Origin: Clostridiales bacterium
Lineage (GTDB): Bacteria; Bacillota; Clostridia; Oscillospirales; Oscillospiraceae
DNA length: 64,000 nucleotides
Assembly (NCBI GenBank): GCA_012719235.1
Contig: JAAYAR010000068.1
Coordinates: forward strand, 1-64,000
Direction: 5' to 3'
This document shows positions 43,361 through 50,805 of this stretch, piece by piece. The first letter of the stretch is position 1; each line of letters begins with the position of its first letter. The notes beneath the pieces are model-generated. The model did not search any database. It was not told the DNA's origin and saw only the letters and a list, made by a program, of their open reading frames with translations. The position numbers and the translations under genes are program-made.

Positions 43361-45772
43361 ATGAAGATATTGAATTACAAAAAACTTGTCGCTTTATTGC
43401 TGGCTGCGGCAATTACGTTTTCGCTTGGCGCCTGTGTAAAACGCAGCCCCGGCGGCGACCCGGGCGGAGAGGAGAATCCCTCCACGACGGGTAATTCTCC
43501 CCCTTCGGGAGGCATTCCGGGAGCTCAGAAAGTAAAGCTTGAACACGTATACATAGCCGAGTATCTCGATTTTGAACTGCCGCAAAACGAGTATATCAAC
43601 GCAATGTCCACAAGCGGCGACCTTGTGTACCTGAGCACCTATTACTATAATGAGTCTACCGACGCAGACGGCAATTACACTTATGAGTCCGGTACAAATC
43701 TCTATTCCATGAGCTTTGACGGCTCCGATTTTACCCTGATAAAGAACTTCCCTCAGACAAACGAGCAGGGTGAGAACGGACAGAGCTATAGATATTCATA
43801 TATCAGCAATATAACTCCTGCTCCGGACGGGACCATCTGGTATTACCTTCAGGAGACTTACGAGGATTATTCGGATCCCGACAACTATGTCTATGAGAGC
43901 ACCGGCAACCTCGTGAGGATCGATGCGCAGGGGAATGAGATGTCCAGATATGACGTTTCTTCAATGTCAGATTCGGAGTATTTTTACATCAGCCAGTTCC
44001 TGATCAAGCCAAGCGGTGAACTCGTGCTTTTCTATGATTCCGGGGTGCTCGTACTGGACAAAGACGGAGCTTTATCCTTCAAAATTAATACGGGTACCAA
44101 CGGCTGGTTCGGCGGGGTCGCAATGACAGGAAACGGCGACGTCATAGGAAACTACACTTCATATGATGAGACCGCCGATATGGTGGGCATCAGCAGTTCA
44201 AAGTTTGTGCGCATCAACTTCGCAACACAGTCCCTCGACGAACTTCCAAAACCCGAAATGACCGCCTACAACTTCAGAAACGGGCCGGGCAACACGATAC
44301 TTTTCTACAACAACATGGCCTTGTTCTCATACGACATAATGACGCATGAGACGAAAGAGGAACTCAACTGGATAAACTCCGATATGATCGCATACAGGAT
44401 CAACAATGTAACCGCTCTTGGCGAAGGAAGATTCCTCTCCTGCGAATATACGAAATCATATGACAAGATGCGCTTCGCGATCCTTAAAAAGGCTTCCGAC
44501 ACAGATATCACTGAAAAATATCTGATCACTCTTGCCGCGGTCTATCCCAATGAAGATATACTCGACCTGATAGTGGCATACAATAAACAGAACCCCGATT
44601 ATCGCATACAGCTCAACGACTATTCCGTTTACAACACAGAAGAGAACTGGGAAGCCGGAATGGAGCAGCTCAACATCGATATGGTTTCCGGTAAGATCCC
44701 CGATATACTTATGCTTGAAGGCCTCCCTTACAACAACTACGCGACAAAGGGCCTTCTTGCGGACCTTGGCAAGCTGATGGACGCGGACCCGGACTTCAAC
44801 AGAGCGGACTATCTTGAAAACATCCTCGAGGCCACGAAAGTCAACGGAAAGATCTACAGTCTGATCCCGTCTTTCAATATAAGTACGATCTCGGCAAAAA
44901 CCGAAAACGTAGGTACCGAGCCCGGTTGGACACTCACGGATCTTCAGGCACTCATGAAACGGTTCCCTGGCGCGAAGGCCTTTTCAATGATGACGCGCTC
45001 TGAGGTGCTCAATCATCTCAGCAATATGACGATGGACAGTTACGTGAACATATCCACAGGTGAGTGCAGGTTCAATACACCTGACTTCGTCGGAATGCTG
45101 GAGTTTATCAACACTTTCCCCGAAACGATAGACTGGGACTCATACTACAGCAACCTGCCCGACGATTACTGGGAGCAGGAACAGTGGCAATACAGGGACA
45201 ACAGGACCCTGCTGCGTATGGAATACGTGAGCAACTTCAGCTCAATCAAAGAAGCTGAATACACATTCGGGGGAGAAGTCACTTACATCGGCTTCCCCTG
45301 CCCGGAAGGTGTGGGCTCTTCGATCATGCCTGTTTTCGAGATCGCAATATCTTCAAAGACAAAGTTCACGCCGGCGTGCTGGGAGTTCTTGAAGAGCGTG
45401 ATATCGGAAGAAGCTCAAAATGAGCTCAACTACAGTTTCCCCTTAAGAGTCGATGCTCTCGAAAAGATGAAGGAGCTTGCGATGACGCAGCAGGATAACA
45501 GCGGCGGCCCCATCATATATGAAAAGGCGATAGCCATTGATGAACCCTACCCGGGCGGCGGGGACTGGTATTCAAAACCTGTCACTCAGCAGCAGGCAGA
45601 TAAAGTGATGAAACTGATCATGTCTGTGGACAGCGTGATGCGCGACAACGAGGAGATCCTCAAAATCATTGAGGAGGACGCCGCGGCCTTCTTCGCGGGC
45701 CAGAAAACAGCGCAGGCAGTTGCTGACACTATTCAGAGCCGCGCTTGGATCTATGTGAGCGAAAACAGTTAA
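43361..45772 (+). CDS. Extracellular solute-binding lipoprotein with N-terminal propeller-like domain
   Basis: A lipoprotein (signal to residue about 23, lipobox LGAC) of 803 aa, roughly twice the size of a usual CUT1 binding protein. A Gly/Pro/Ser-rich linker leads to residues about 50-385, with repeated strand-rich segments (TNLYSMSFDGSDFTLI, GNLVRIDAQGNEMSRYDV, GVLVLDKDGALSFKI) suggesting a beta-propeller. From about residue 385 the sequence is a family 1 solute-binding protein (LDLIVAYNKQNPDYRIQLND, IPDILMLEG, LLADLGKLMD). It probably delivers a sugar or oligosaccharide to the permeases upstream, with the propeller as an extra recognition part. ATG 43361 follows AAAGGGGAT. Confidence 0.85.
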   Translation: MKILNYKKLVALLLAAAITFSLGACVKRSPGGDPGGEENPSTTGNSPPSGGIPGAQKVKLEHVYIAEYLDFELPQNEYINAMSTSGDLVYLSTYYYNESTDADGNYTYESGTNLYSMSFDGSDFTLIKNFPQTNEQGENGQSYRYSYISNITPAPDGTIWYYLQETYEDYSDPDNYVYESTGNLVRIDAQGNEMSRYDVSSMSDSEYFYISQFLIKPSGELVLFYDSGVLVLDKDGALSFKINTGTNGWFGGVAMTGNGDVIGNYTSYDETADMVGISSSKFVRINFATQSLDELPKPEMTAYNFRNGPGNTILFYNNMALFSYDIMTHETKEELNWINSDMIAYRINNVTALGEGRFLSCEYTKSYDKMRFAILKKASDTDITEKYLITLAAVYPNEDILDLIVAYNKQNPDYRIQLNDYSVYNTEENWEAGMEQLNIDMVSGKIPDILMLEGLPYNNYATKGLLADLGKLMDADPDFNRADYLENILEATKVNGKIYSLIPSFNISTISAKTENVGTEPGWTLTDLQALMKRFPGAKAFSMMTRSEVLNHLSNMTMDSYVNISTGECRFNTPDFVGMLEFINTFPETIDWDSYYSNLPDDYWEQEQWQYRDNRTLLRMEYVSNFSSIKEAEYTFGGEVTYIGFPCPEGVGSSIMPVFEIAISSKTKFTPACWEFLKSVISEEAQNELNYSFPLRVDALEKMKELAMTQQDNSGGPIIYEKAIAIDEPYPGGGDWYSKPVTQQQADKVMKLIMSVDSVMRDNEEILKIIEEDAAAFFAGQKTAQAVADTIQSRAWIYVSENS

Positions 45773-45794
45773 ATACGGCTGAATCCGGCAACGG

Positions 45795-45828
45795 GGCGGC
45801 GCGGGAGAAATTGATCTCCCGCGCCGCC
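45795..45828 (+). terminator. Terminator after the ABC operon
   Basis: GGCGGCGCGGGAGA pairs perfectly (14 bp) with TCTCCCGCGCCGCC around a 6-nt loop AATTGA, followed by GGTATTATTT. It ends the importer operon 22 nt after the lipoprotein stop. Confidence 0.9.
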
Positions 45829-45840
45829 GGTATTATTTGC

Positions 45841-45852
45841 CCAAACGATCCT
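45841..45852. repeat. Direct repeat, left copy
   Basis: CCAAACGATCCT occurs here and again at 46327-46338, 486 bp apart, bracketing the gene-free region. It could be a target duplication, a remnant of a duplication that also copied the hairpin, or chance. Confidence 0.6.
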
Positions 45853-46050
45853 GCGTCTGAATCGGCTGCAACGTAAAGCTGCCGCCCGTCGTGAGATCCG
45901 TACACACAGAAGGGAAGGAGAGAGTATCCGCCTTAACGCTTTCCCGGCGGCAATGCCTCATCTGCGGCGTCAGAGTGGATTCGAACCTTTGCCTCCGTTT
46001 CGGAAGACCTCGTTGCAAATATCCGAGGACCGATACTGCCCGAACCCGAA

Positions 46051-46081
46051 AACGCTGCCCCGCATTAAGCAAGGCAGCGTT
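46051..46081. repeat. 31-nt hairpin repeat, copy 1
   Basis: AACGCTGCC pairs with GGCAGCGTT. The 31-nt unit matches the one at 46290-46320 at 28 positions. On the minus strand it is followed by TTTTC, so it may terminate a minus-strand transcript from 46082-46288, a 207-nt stretch without a gene but with its own hairpins (ATTCGGCG/CGCCGAGT, GCCGC/GCGGC). Confidence 0.7.
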
Positions 46082-46288
46082 GACCGCTATACAGGACGCT
46101 CGTCATTTACACGGACCGGAGATAGACCCCGCCGCTGAAGCGGCTAGATAGGTAAGCCATTCGGCGCACATCGCCGAGTGCCCGGGTGCTCAATAAATTC
46201 CAATAATCGGTCACGCGCACGAAACACGATGCAGAGATTCCGCCGCACTGCTAAAGGATTGTGTACCTGATATTCTTCTAGACAGTCT

Positions 46289-46321
46289 AAACGCTGCCCC
46301 GAATTAAGTGAGGCAGCGTTT
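46289..46321. terminator. 31-nt hairpin repeat, copy 2; terminator of the membrane protein gene
   Basis: AAACGCTGCC pairs with GGCAGCGTTT. It lies 15 nt after the stop of the minus-strand membrane protein gene and so probably ends that transcript; on the plus strand TTTCTT follows. Near-copy of the hairpin at 46051-46081. Confidence 0.7.
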
Positions 46322-46326
46322 CTTCG

Positions 46327-46338
46327 CCAAACGATCCT
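46327..46338. repeat. Direct repeat, right copy
   Basis: Second copy of CCAAACGATCCT; it overlaps the last two bases of the stop codon of the neighbouring membrane protein gene. Confidence 0.6.
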
Positions 46339-47131
46339 ATTGTATTTTCACCATCATGCCTATGACACATATCAGGAAATAAGCTATCGATACGTACATC
46401 AGAACATATGCGACTGCCGCGCCGAGGAAAAACGATGCCAGAAGCATAACCGTCAGCAGTGCGAGCGTTATGTACAGCCAGATATGGCTGCCGGACGGAC
46501 TCAGAAGCTTGAAAGGTTTTCCGCCGACCCTTAATGCGGTTCTCCCTGACTTTTCGATCAATGCTGCTGCGAATACGGCGGCATTTATTAAAAAGAGTAC
46601 GGCATACAGGATGACCCAGGTCGCGCTCATCGGTACTAAATATCTGCTCGAATACCAGTAAAGCGCCGCACTCAACCCGCAAAGAATGAGAGAGACAAAG
46701 CCCTCCCGGACGAAAACAGTGTGCAGAAAGTAATATATGGCCGCTATCGGCAGAATGATCGATAGGAAGCCGCTGATCTGGTAGCCGACAAAATAGAGCA
46801 GAGCGGCGCAAACGCATGCCGCCAGTCCGGAGACCGACAGGAAGGCAAACCAATAAGCTTTATCCGGATCCTGACGCCTCTTCTGCCTGTAATAAAGAAA
46901 AATGCCGGCCAGGAATACCAGTGCACCAAAAACCATGAGTATTCTCAGCCCGAGCATAGTGTCGGGACCCTGAGAAGCGACACGGTTTCGCAGAAACATG
47001 ATCCCCAAAGTGCCGATAAATGCAACAGAAAAAGCGGCCATAATCTTGTTTGCGATTATATCCGCCTCTTTTTGTCTTTTTGCTCCGGTATTCGACTTAT
47101 TGCTGCGTGTCTTATGCCTTGTCCTGCTCAT
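46337..47131 (-). CDS. Hypothetical multi-pass membrane protein
   Basis: I do not recognise the family. The 264-aa product starts with a basic, Ser/Arg/Lys-rich cytoplasmic tail (MSRTRHKTRSNKSNTG), then has about seven hydrophobic segments, for example AFSVAFIGTLGIMFL, ILMVFGALVFLAGIFLYY, VSGLAACVCAALLYFVGY, ISGFLSIILPIAAIYYFLHT and IWLYITLALLTVMLLASFF. ATG 47131 is taken as the start; a TTG at 47197 in frame would add 22 residues that look unlike a membrane protein N-terminus. It follows xerD on the same strand after about 200 nt, near SpoIIM and YlbJ, so a sporulation or envelope role is possible but unsupported. Confidence 0.75.
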   Translation of the reverse strand: MSRTRHKTRSNKSNTGAKRQKEADIIANKIMAAFSVAFIGTLGIMFLRNRVASQGPDTMLGLRILMVFGALVFLAGIFLYYRQKRRQDPDKAYWFAFLSVSGLAACVCAALLYFVGYQISGFLSIILPIAAIYYFLHTVFVREGFVSLILCGLSAALYWYSSRYLVPMSATWVILYAVLFLINAAVFAAALIEKSGRTALRVGGKPFKLLSPSGSHIWLYITLALLTVMLLASFFLGAAVAYVLMYVSIAYFLICVIGMMVKIQ

Positions 47132-47333
47132 TTGCTTACCAACCTGTCTGATAATATGACACGGTTCAAGTAAATTACTTTTTCCGCCCGGGTTCAACCC
47201 GCGCAGTCCGCGGTACCCGATGAACTCCTGTAATATTAACAGAAAACAGGCCGTTTTGCAATATCAAAATAACTGCCGCCTTCAGCAACACCGTTCCGGG
47301 AATATATCAAGGATCGCTTCTGCCGGCTGTCGA

Positions 47334-48224
47334 TCACTCGTTCGACGCAAGGGGATGCGCCTTATTATAGACCTCCTTCAGGTGCTGGCTGACGATCTGC
47401 GTATAGATACGTGTCGAGGATACGTCGGCATGACCAAGCATCTCCTGAACAGCGTGCAGGTCCGCTCCGTTTTCAAGAAGGTGTGCCGCGAAAGAATGTC
47501 TGAGAGTGTGGGGGGTGATGTCTTTTTTGATTCCCGCCATCTCTTTATAGTGCTTGATGATCTTCCAGAAACCCTGCCTGGACATCGGCTCACCGTTTAT
47601 ATTGACAAATAAGGTCTCCTCATCCGGCGATGCGGTCAGTCGGGGCCTGACAGTCGTTAAATAATCCGACAGTGCCTTTACAGCCCGCGGATAGAGCGGG
47701 ATTATTCTTGTTTTTCCTTTGCTTGTGCAGTGGATATATGAGCCCGGCAGATTTAGCTCACTGACTTTCAGGGTCGTGAGTTCGGTAACCTGGATTCCGG
47801 TTGCGTACAGCAGTTCCAGCATAGTCCGGTCCCTGCAGCCTTTCAGATCGGACATACTCGGCTGCTCTAGCAGGAGTTCGACCTCCTTGCTTGTCAGTAT
47901 CTCGGGCAATTTCCGTACTACACGGGCGGGGCACACGTTTTTTGCGGGCAAATAATCTACGACGCCCTCATCCATCAGGAAAATATAGAAGGCCTTTATG
48001 GAAGCCGCCGAACGGTTTACGGTCGCGGGAGACTTCCCGGAGGCAAGAAGGTGTTTCAGATAGTTTGATATAAAAGCCTGGTCAGCATCCGGCAGATTTA
48101 CGTTTTTTTCAGCCGCGAATTCACTGAACTGACGCACGTCCCGGAGGTATGAGCTTAATGTATTGTCAGATGAGTGCTTTACATCTCTTAAGTATTTCTC
48201 AAAACCGCGCAGATAATCCTCCAA
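47334..48224 (-). CDS. xerD: XerD-like tyrosine recombinase with Arg-to-Gln change
   Basis: Tyrosine recombinase with an N-terminal SAM-like DNA-binding domain (residues 1-90) and a C-terminal catalytic domain. Conserved residues are Lys169 in TSKGKTR, His239 and Arg242 in PHTLRHSFAAHLL, His265 in MLGHADVSS, and Tyr274 in TRIYTQ. The first catalytic arginine, normally in ATGLRVSEL, is Gln145 here (ATGIQVTELTTL, codon CAG). Chromosomal XerD resolves dimers at dif, but with this change strand cleavage could be weak or need a partner. Length (296 aa) is normal. It lies next to spoIIM, a frequent Firmicute arrangement. Confidence 0.88.
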   Translation of the reverse strand: MEDYLRGFEKYLRDVKHSSDNTLSSYLRDVRQFSEFAAEKNVNLPDADQAFISNYLKHLLASGKSPATVNRSAASIKAFYIFLMDEGVVDYLPAKNVCPARVVRKLPEILTSKEVELLLEQPSMSDLKGCRDRTMLELLYATGIQVTELTTLKVSELNLPGSYIHCTSKGKTRIIPLYPRAVKALSDYLTTVRPRLTASPDEETLFVNINGEPMSRQGFWKIIKHYKEMAGIKKDITPHTLRHSFAAHLLENGADLHAVQEMLGHADVSSTRIYTQIVSQHLKEVYNKAHPLASNE

Positions 48225-48250
48225 CCAAAGCTCACCTCCATTTGATAACT

Positions 48251-48862
48251 TTACATACAGAGCGGGAACAGCTCGGGGATAAGAAAGGTCTCAATGGCAA
48301 AAGGGAAAACAAGCATGAGCAGACCGGAAATCACGTCAATGTAGAAGGGCTTGTCATACACCGGAAAAGCATCGGGGATCCTCCCGAAGCTGAAGCACAT
48401 AAGGGCACTTGAGGACCTGGAGCAGGCGCACGATATGCGAAGAAGGCAAGGTACGGCGATAATCTGCGTTGGCAGAACAGCCAGACAAGCGAACAAAAGG
48501 CCGGACCTGCCATGCCTCATAACAAGAAAAGAGATTATGTATGAAATCTGAAAAGACCGGGCTCCTACAAGAAGAGGCAGCAACAGGCCGCCAAAGGTCA
48601 TGTATCCGCATAACAATATCAAGCAGGGAAACACGTACGTGCGAAAAAGAACATCGTAGACGTCAGGCTTTGGCGCTCGTCCCGATACGGCATTGTAAAA
48701 ATACTCTTCAAGTATTGCGGTTCCGGTCAAAGCGAGATCGATCTTACCCGCAGCGACGCATCCGAGTATGATGCCGACAACAAAAAAAATGGTCAGCTTG
48801 ATATATATCTGAAGATCCCGCGCATTTATTTTGCGCGTCGCACCTTTTCTGATACGTGTCAC
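48251..48862 (-). CDS. spoIIM: Stage II sporulation protein M
   Basis: Membrane protein of the SpoIIM (DUF95) family; SpoIIM acts with SpoIID and SpoIIP in engulfment. The 203-aa product has about five hydrophobic segments, including LTIFFVVGIILGCVAAG near residue 22, PCLILLCGYMTFGGLLLPLL then VGARSF, and ISGLLMLVFPFAIETFLIPE at the end. The start is GTG 48862, behind GAGGTGA; the frame runs further upstream without similarity. Next to xerD, as in Bacillus and clostridia. A sigma-E promoter is expected but could not be identified in the AT-rich 48863-49206 gap, where I see no gene. Confidence 0.82.
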   Translation of the reverse strand: MTRIRKGATRKINARDLQIYIKLTIFFVVGIILGCVAAGKIDLALTGTAILEEYFYNAVSGRAPKPDVYDVLFRTYVFPCLILLCGYMTFGGLLLPLLVGARSFQISYIISFLVMRHGRSGLLFACLAVLPTQIIAVPCLLRISCACSRSSSALMCFSFGRIPDAFPVYDKPFYIDVISGLLMLVFPFAIETFLIPELFPLCM

Positions 48863-49206
48863 TGCCTTCACCTCAGTAGAGGATATGCGGCAGTTGTCCG
48901 AAATAGTATTGCTAAATAGTGATAACCCAGCCAAAGATTAACATAACAAATGTATTGTTACTATAAATTATGTCGTGGAAAAATGCAAGGATAATCTGAA
49001 AAAATCCCGAATAAATCTCATTATTCGATGTAATTATGTAAAGAACATTACGTAAACCAAGTAAACCGGGACAATACAAACGGTATATCCCAACAAGATG
49101 TGGTATTCAGTGCGGCTCGGGGCACTAAATACGCGGCCGTCCCGTCCTTGATGCGCGGAAACAGCCAAAACACACGAAATACAGACAGTATAACGGTGCA
49201 CCGGGG

Positions 49207-50316
49207 CTAATTTGCTGAATTCCGGCCGCCGCTGCCCAGCAGATAAGCTATCAGCAGCAGACACAACCAGGGCACAGAGAACAAGACGACATTATATGCG
49301 GTTATGTGCAGGTTATATGCACCCGCAAAGACATACAACGTTTCGGATATGCCGGGCATGAATACTTTAGCCGCAGCTCCCGCAGCTGCGGCCGATATGC
49401 CGGCTTGCAGTATCTTCCCCGTAAAGTAGCGGCGCATTTGCAGTTTTCGCCCGGCAGTGATCGACAGTGTCTGGAAATGGACAGACAGACCTCCCCAGCC
49501 GATCAGAAAAGCGGCGCAGGAGAAAGCTGCCGTTCCTCTGTCGCTTGAAAGCGAGAGCACGCCGTTTGTCAGTTCGAAAACACCGCTCAGCAGCGAACGA
49601 TATATCGTATCCCGCGAAATCGAGTACAGGCCGACCCACCGCGGCAGAAGCAAAATAACGTTGAACAGTATCACGAAGGCGCAGATGTTTCCCATAGCCT
49701 GAAACGATGAGATGCCGGCTTTTGAAAAAGCGGCGCCGAACGAGACGCTCCGGCGGCGCTTTGAATACCCGGGCTCCGTCTTTGCAGCAGTTCTCCTGCC
49801 GCGAAGAATGAACCCTGCCGCTATCGCCGACAGGATGTGCACGGCCCAGAGTAAAACGGCAGCTGCCGCGGAGCCGAAGACCCCGGCTCCGACTACGCCG
49901 AATATAAATGACGGGCCGCAGTTGTTGCAGCATGACAGAAGCCTCTCAGTCTCATCTTTTGTGAGCTTTTTGTCGTCATACAACAGTACGGCGCTTCGGG
50001 CCCCCACCGGATATCCGCCGAGAAAGCCGAGTACCATAGCCTGAGCAGCCGCCTGCGATAACCTCAACAGCCTCCCCAGAGGCCTGCCGAAAATGATGCT
50101 CAGCCCGTCGCTTACCCCTGTCTCAAGGATGAGCTGGGAGACGAAAACAAATGGAAACAGCGCCGGTATAACCGAATCCAGACATATTCTGACTCCTGCC
50201 GCCGCGCTTGTCAGGCATTCTTTGGGATGCAGAAGTACAAAAGCCCCGAAAAGAGCTATCAGCGGATACGGCGCAGCGCGTTTTATTATATTTATTATTA
50301 AAAGCGTTCGTTTCAC
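49207..50316 (-). CDS. ylbJ: Sporulation integral membrane protein YlbJ
   Basis: Multi-pass membrane protein related to nucleoside recognition (Gate) proteins; YlbJ is needed for spore cortex formation. About eight hydrophobic segments are visible, with the family segments LDSVIPALFPFVFVSQLI, VLGFLGGYPVGARSAVLLYD near residue 80, and LLSCCNNCGPSFIFGVVGAG near residue 110. GTG 50316 is taken as the start because GAGG lies 6 nt upstream and the protein then begins VKRTLLIINI, giving 369 aa; the longer frame upstream has no similarity. Divergent from yqfC. Confidence 0.9.
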   Translation of the reverse strand: MKRTLLIINIIKRAAPYPLIALFGAFVLLHPKECLTSAAAGVRICLDSVIPALFPFVFVSQLILETGVSDGLSIIFGRPLGRLLRLSQAAAQAMVLGFLGGYPVGARSAVLLYDDKKLTKDETERLLSCCNNCGPSFIFGVVGAGVFGSAAAAVLLWAVHILSAIAAGFILRGRRTAAKTEPGYSKRRRSVSFGAAFSKAGISSFQAMGNICAFVILFNVILLLPRWVGLYSISRDTIYRSLLSGVFELTNGVLSLSSDRGTAAFSCAAFLIGWGGLSVHFQTLSITAGRKLQMRRYFTGKILQAGISAAAAGAAAKVFMPGISETLYVFAGAYNLHITAYNVVLFSVPWLCLLLIAYLLGSGGRNSAN

Positions 50317-50515
50317 GGTCGACCTCGTTTCAGGCGGAAATATCGCGGCTTTGCGCGCATATTTATTACTTGGCGGCAGAAACCGCTCTCCCCGTGTTCG
50401 GCTGCAGGCTGCCCGACGGTGAGCGGTATTTTTGCGTTTTACCACACTGATAAATACTTGACACAGCTCAACTATATGCATCGCTGCTGATATGAGAGCA
50501 GGTTCGGAGGAAAAG

Positions 50516-50791
50516 ATGAAGAAACGCTGGTACGAGCGGATGGAACGTATGGCCGAATCGTTCAGACTGCCGATCGATGCGGCTGTCGGGGCGCTCCGGA
50601 TCGAGATCCTGTCGGGGTGCGAGGTACTGGTCGAAAATCACAGAGGGCTGCTTGATTTCGATGACAACATGATCTGTATAGGAGCTGCGCACCACCTGGT
50701 CAAAATAAACGGCAGCAAACTGAAGATCATCGCAATGGATCAGTCACAGCTGCGCGTTTCCGGAAAAATCTCCTCGGTCGAATTATCCTAG
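50516..50791 (+). CDS. yqfC: Sporulation protein YqfC
   Basis: Small protein of about 91 aa conserved in spore formers, usually sigma-E dependent and paired with yqfD; its molecular role is unknown. It starts MKKRWYERMERMAESFRLP, and the C-terminal half is a YabP/YqfC-type strand-rich domain (RIEILSGCEVLVENHRGLLD, LKIIAMDQSQLRVSGKI). ATG 50516 has GGAGGAAAAG directly upstream. yqfD follows after 14 nt. Confidence 0.9.
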   Translation: MKKRWYERMERMAESFRLPIDAAVGALRIEILSGCEVLVENHRGLLDFDDNMICIGAAHHLVKINGSKLKIIAMDQSQLRVSGKISSVELS

Positions 50792-50805
50792 CGGAGGTAC
50801 GGCGC

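Larger units (their letters stand above)
45838..46085 (-). ncRNA. Candidate structured RNA (possibly raiA-like)
   Basis: No convincing protein gene lies in 45773-46336. On the minus strand the segment has several local stems (CCTCG/CGAGG, CTTCCG-AAA-CGGAGG, CCGCC/GGCGG), a tRNA T-arm-like GGTTCGAATCC at 45977-45987 followed by CTGACGCCGC, and a strong hairpin at 46051-46081. No complete tRNA cloverleaf can be drawn, since the acceptor strand has no partner. The pattern recalls clostridial structured RNAs such as raiA, but that is from memory and unverified. Strand and ends are uncertain. Confidence 0.4.

Noticed and set aside
45960-46040. Possible tRNA on the minus strand
   Set aside because: A T-loop-like sequence is present, but the T stem has mismatches and no acceptor partner or anticodon arm can be formed.
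45833-46072. 79-codon minus-strand frame in the structured region
   Set aside because: Its RFESTLTP segment derives from the T-arm-like GGTTCGAATCC sequence; no ribosome site or family motif. Better explained as part of an RNA or repeat.
47199-47216. T-box-like GGTACCGCGG on the minus strand before the membrane protein gene
   Set aside because: The base before GG is not T, the surrounding sequence folds as a simple CCGCG/CGCGG hairpin, and the downstream gene is not an amino acid gene.
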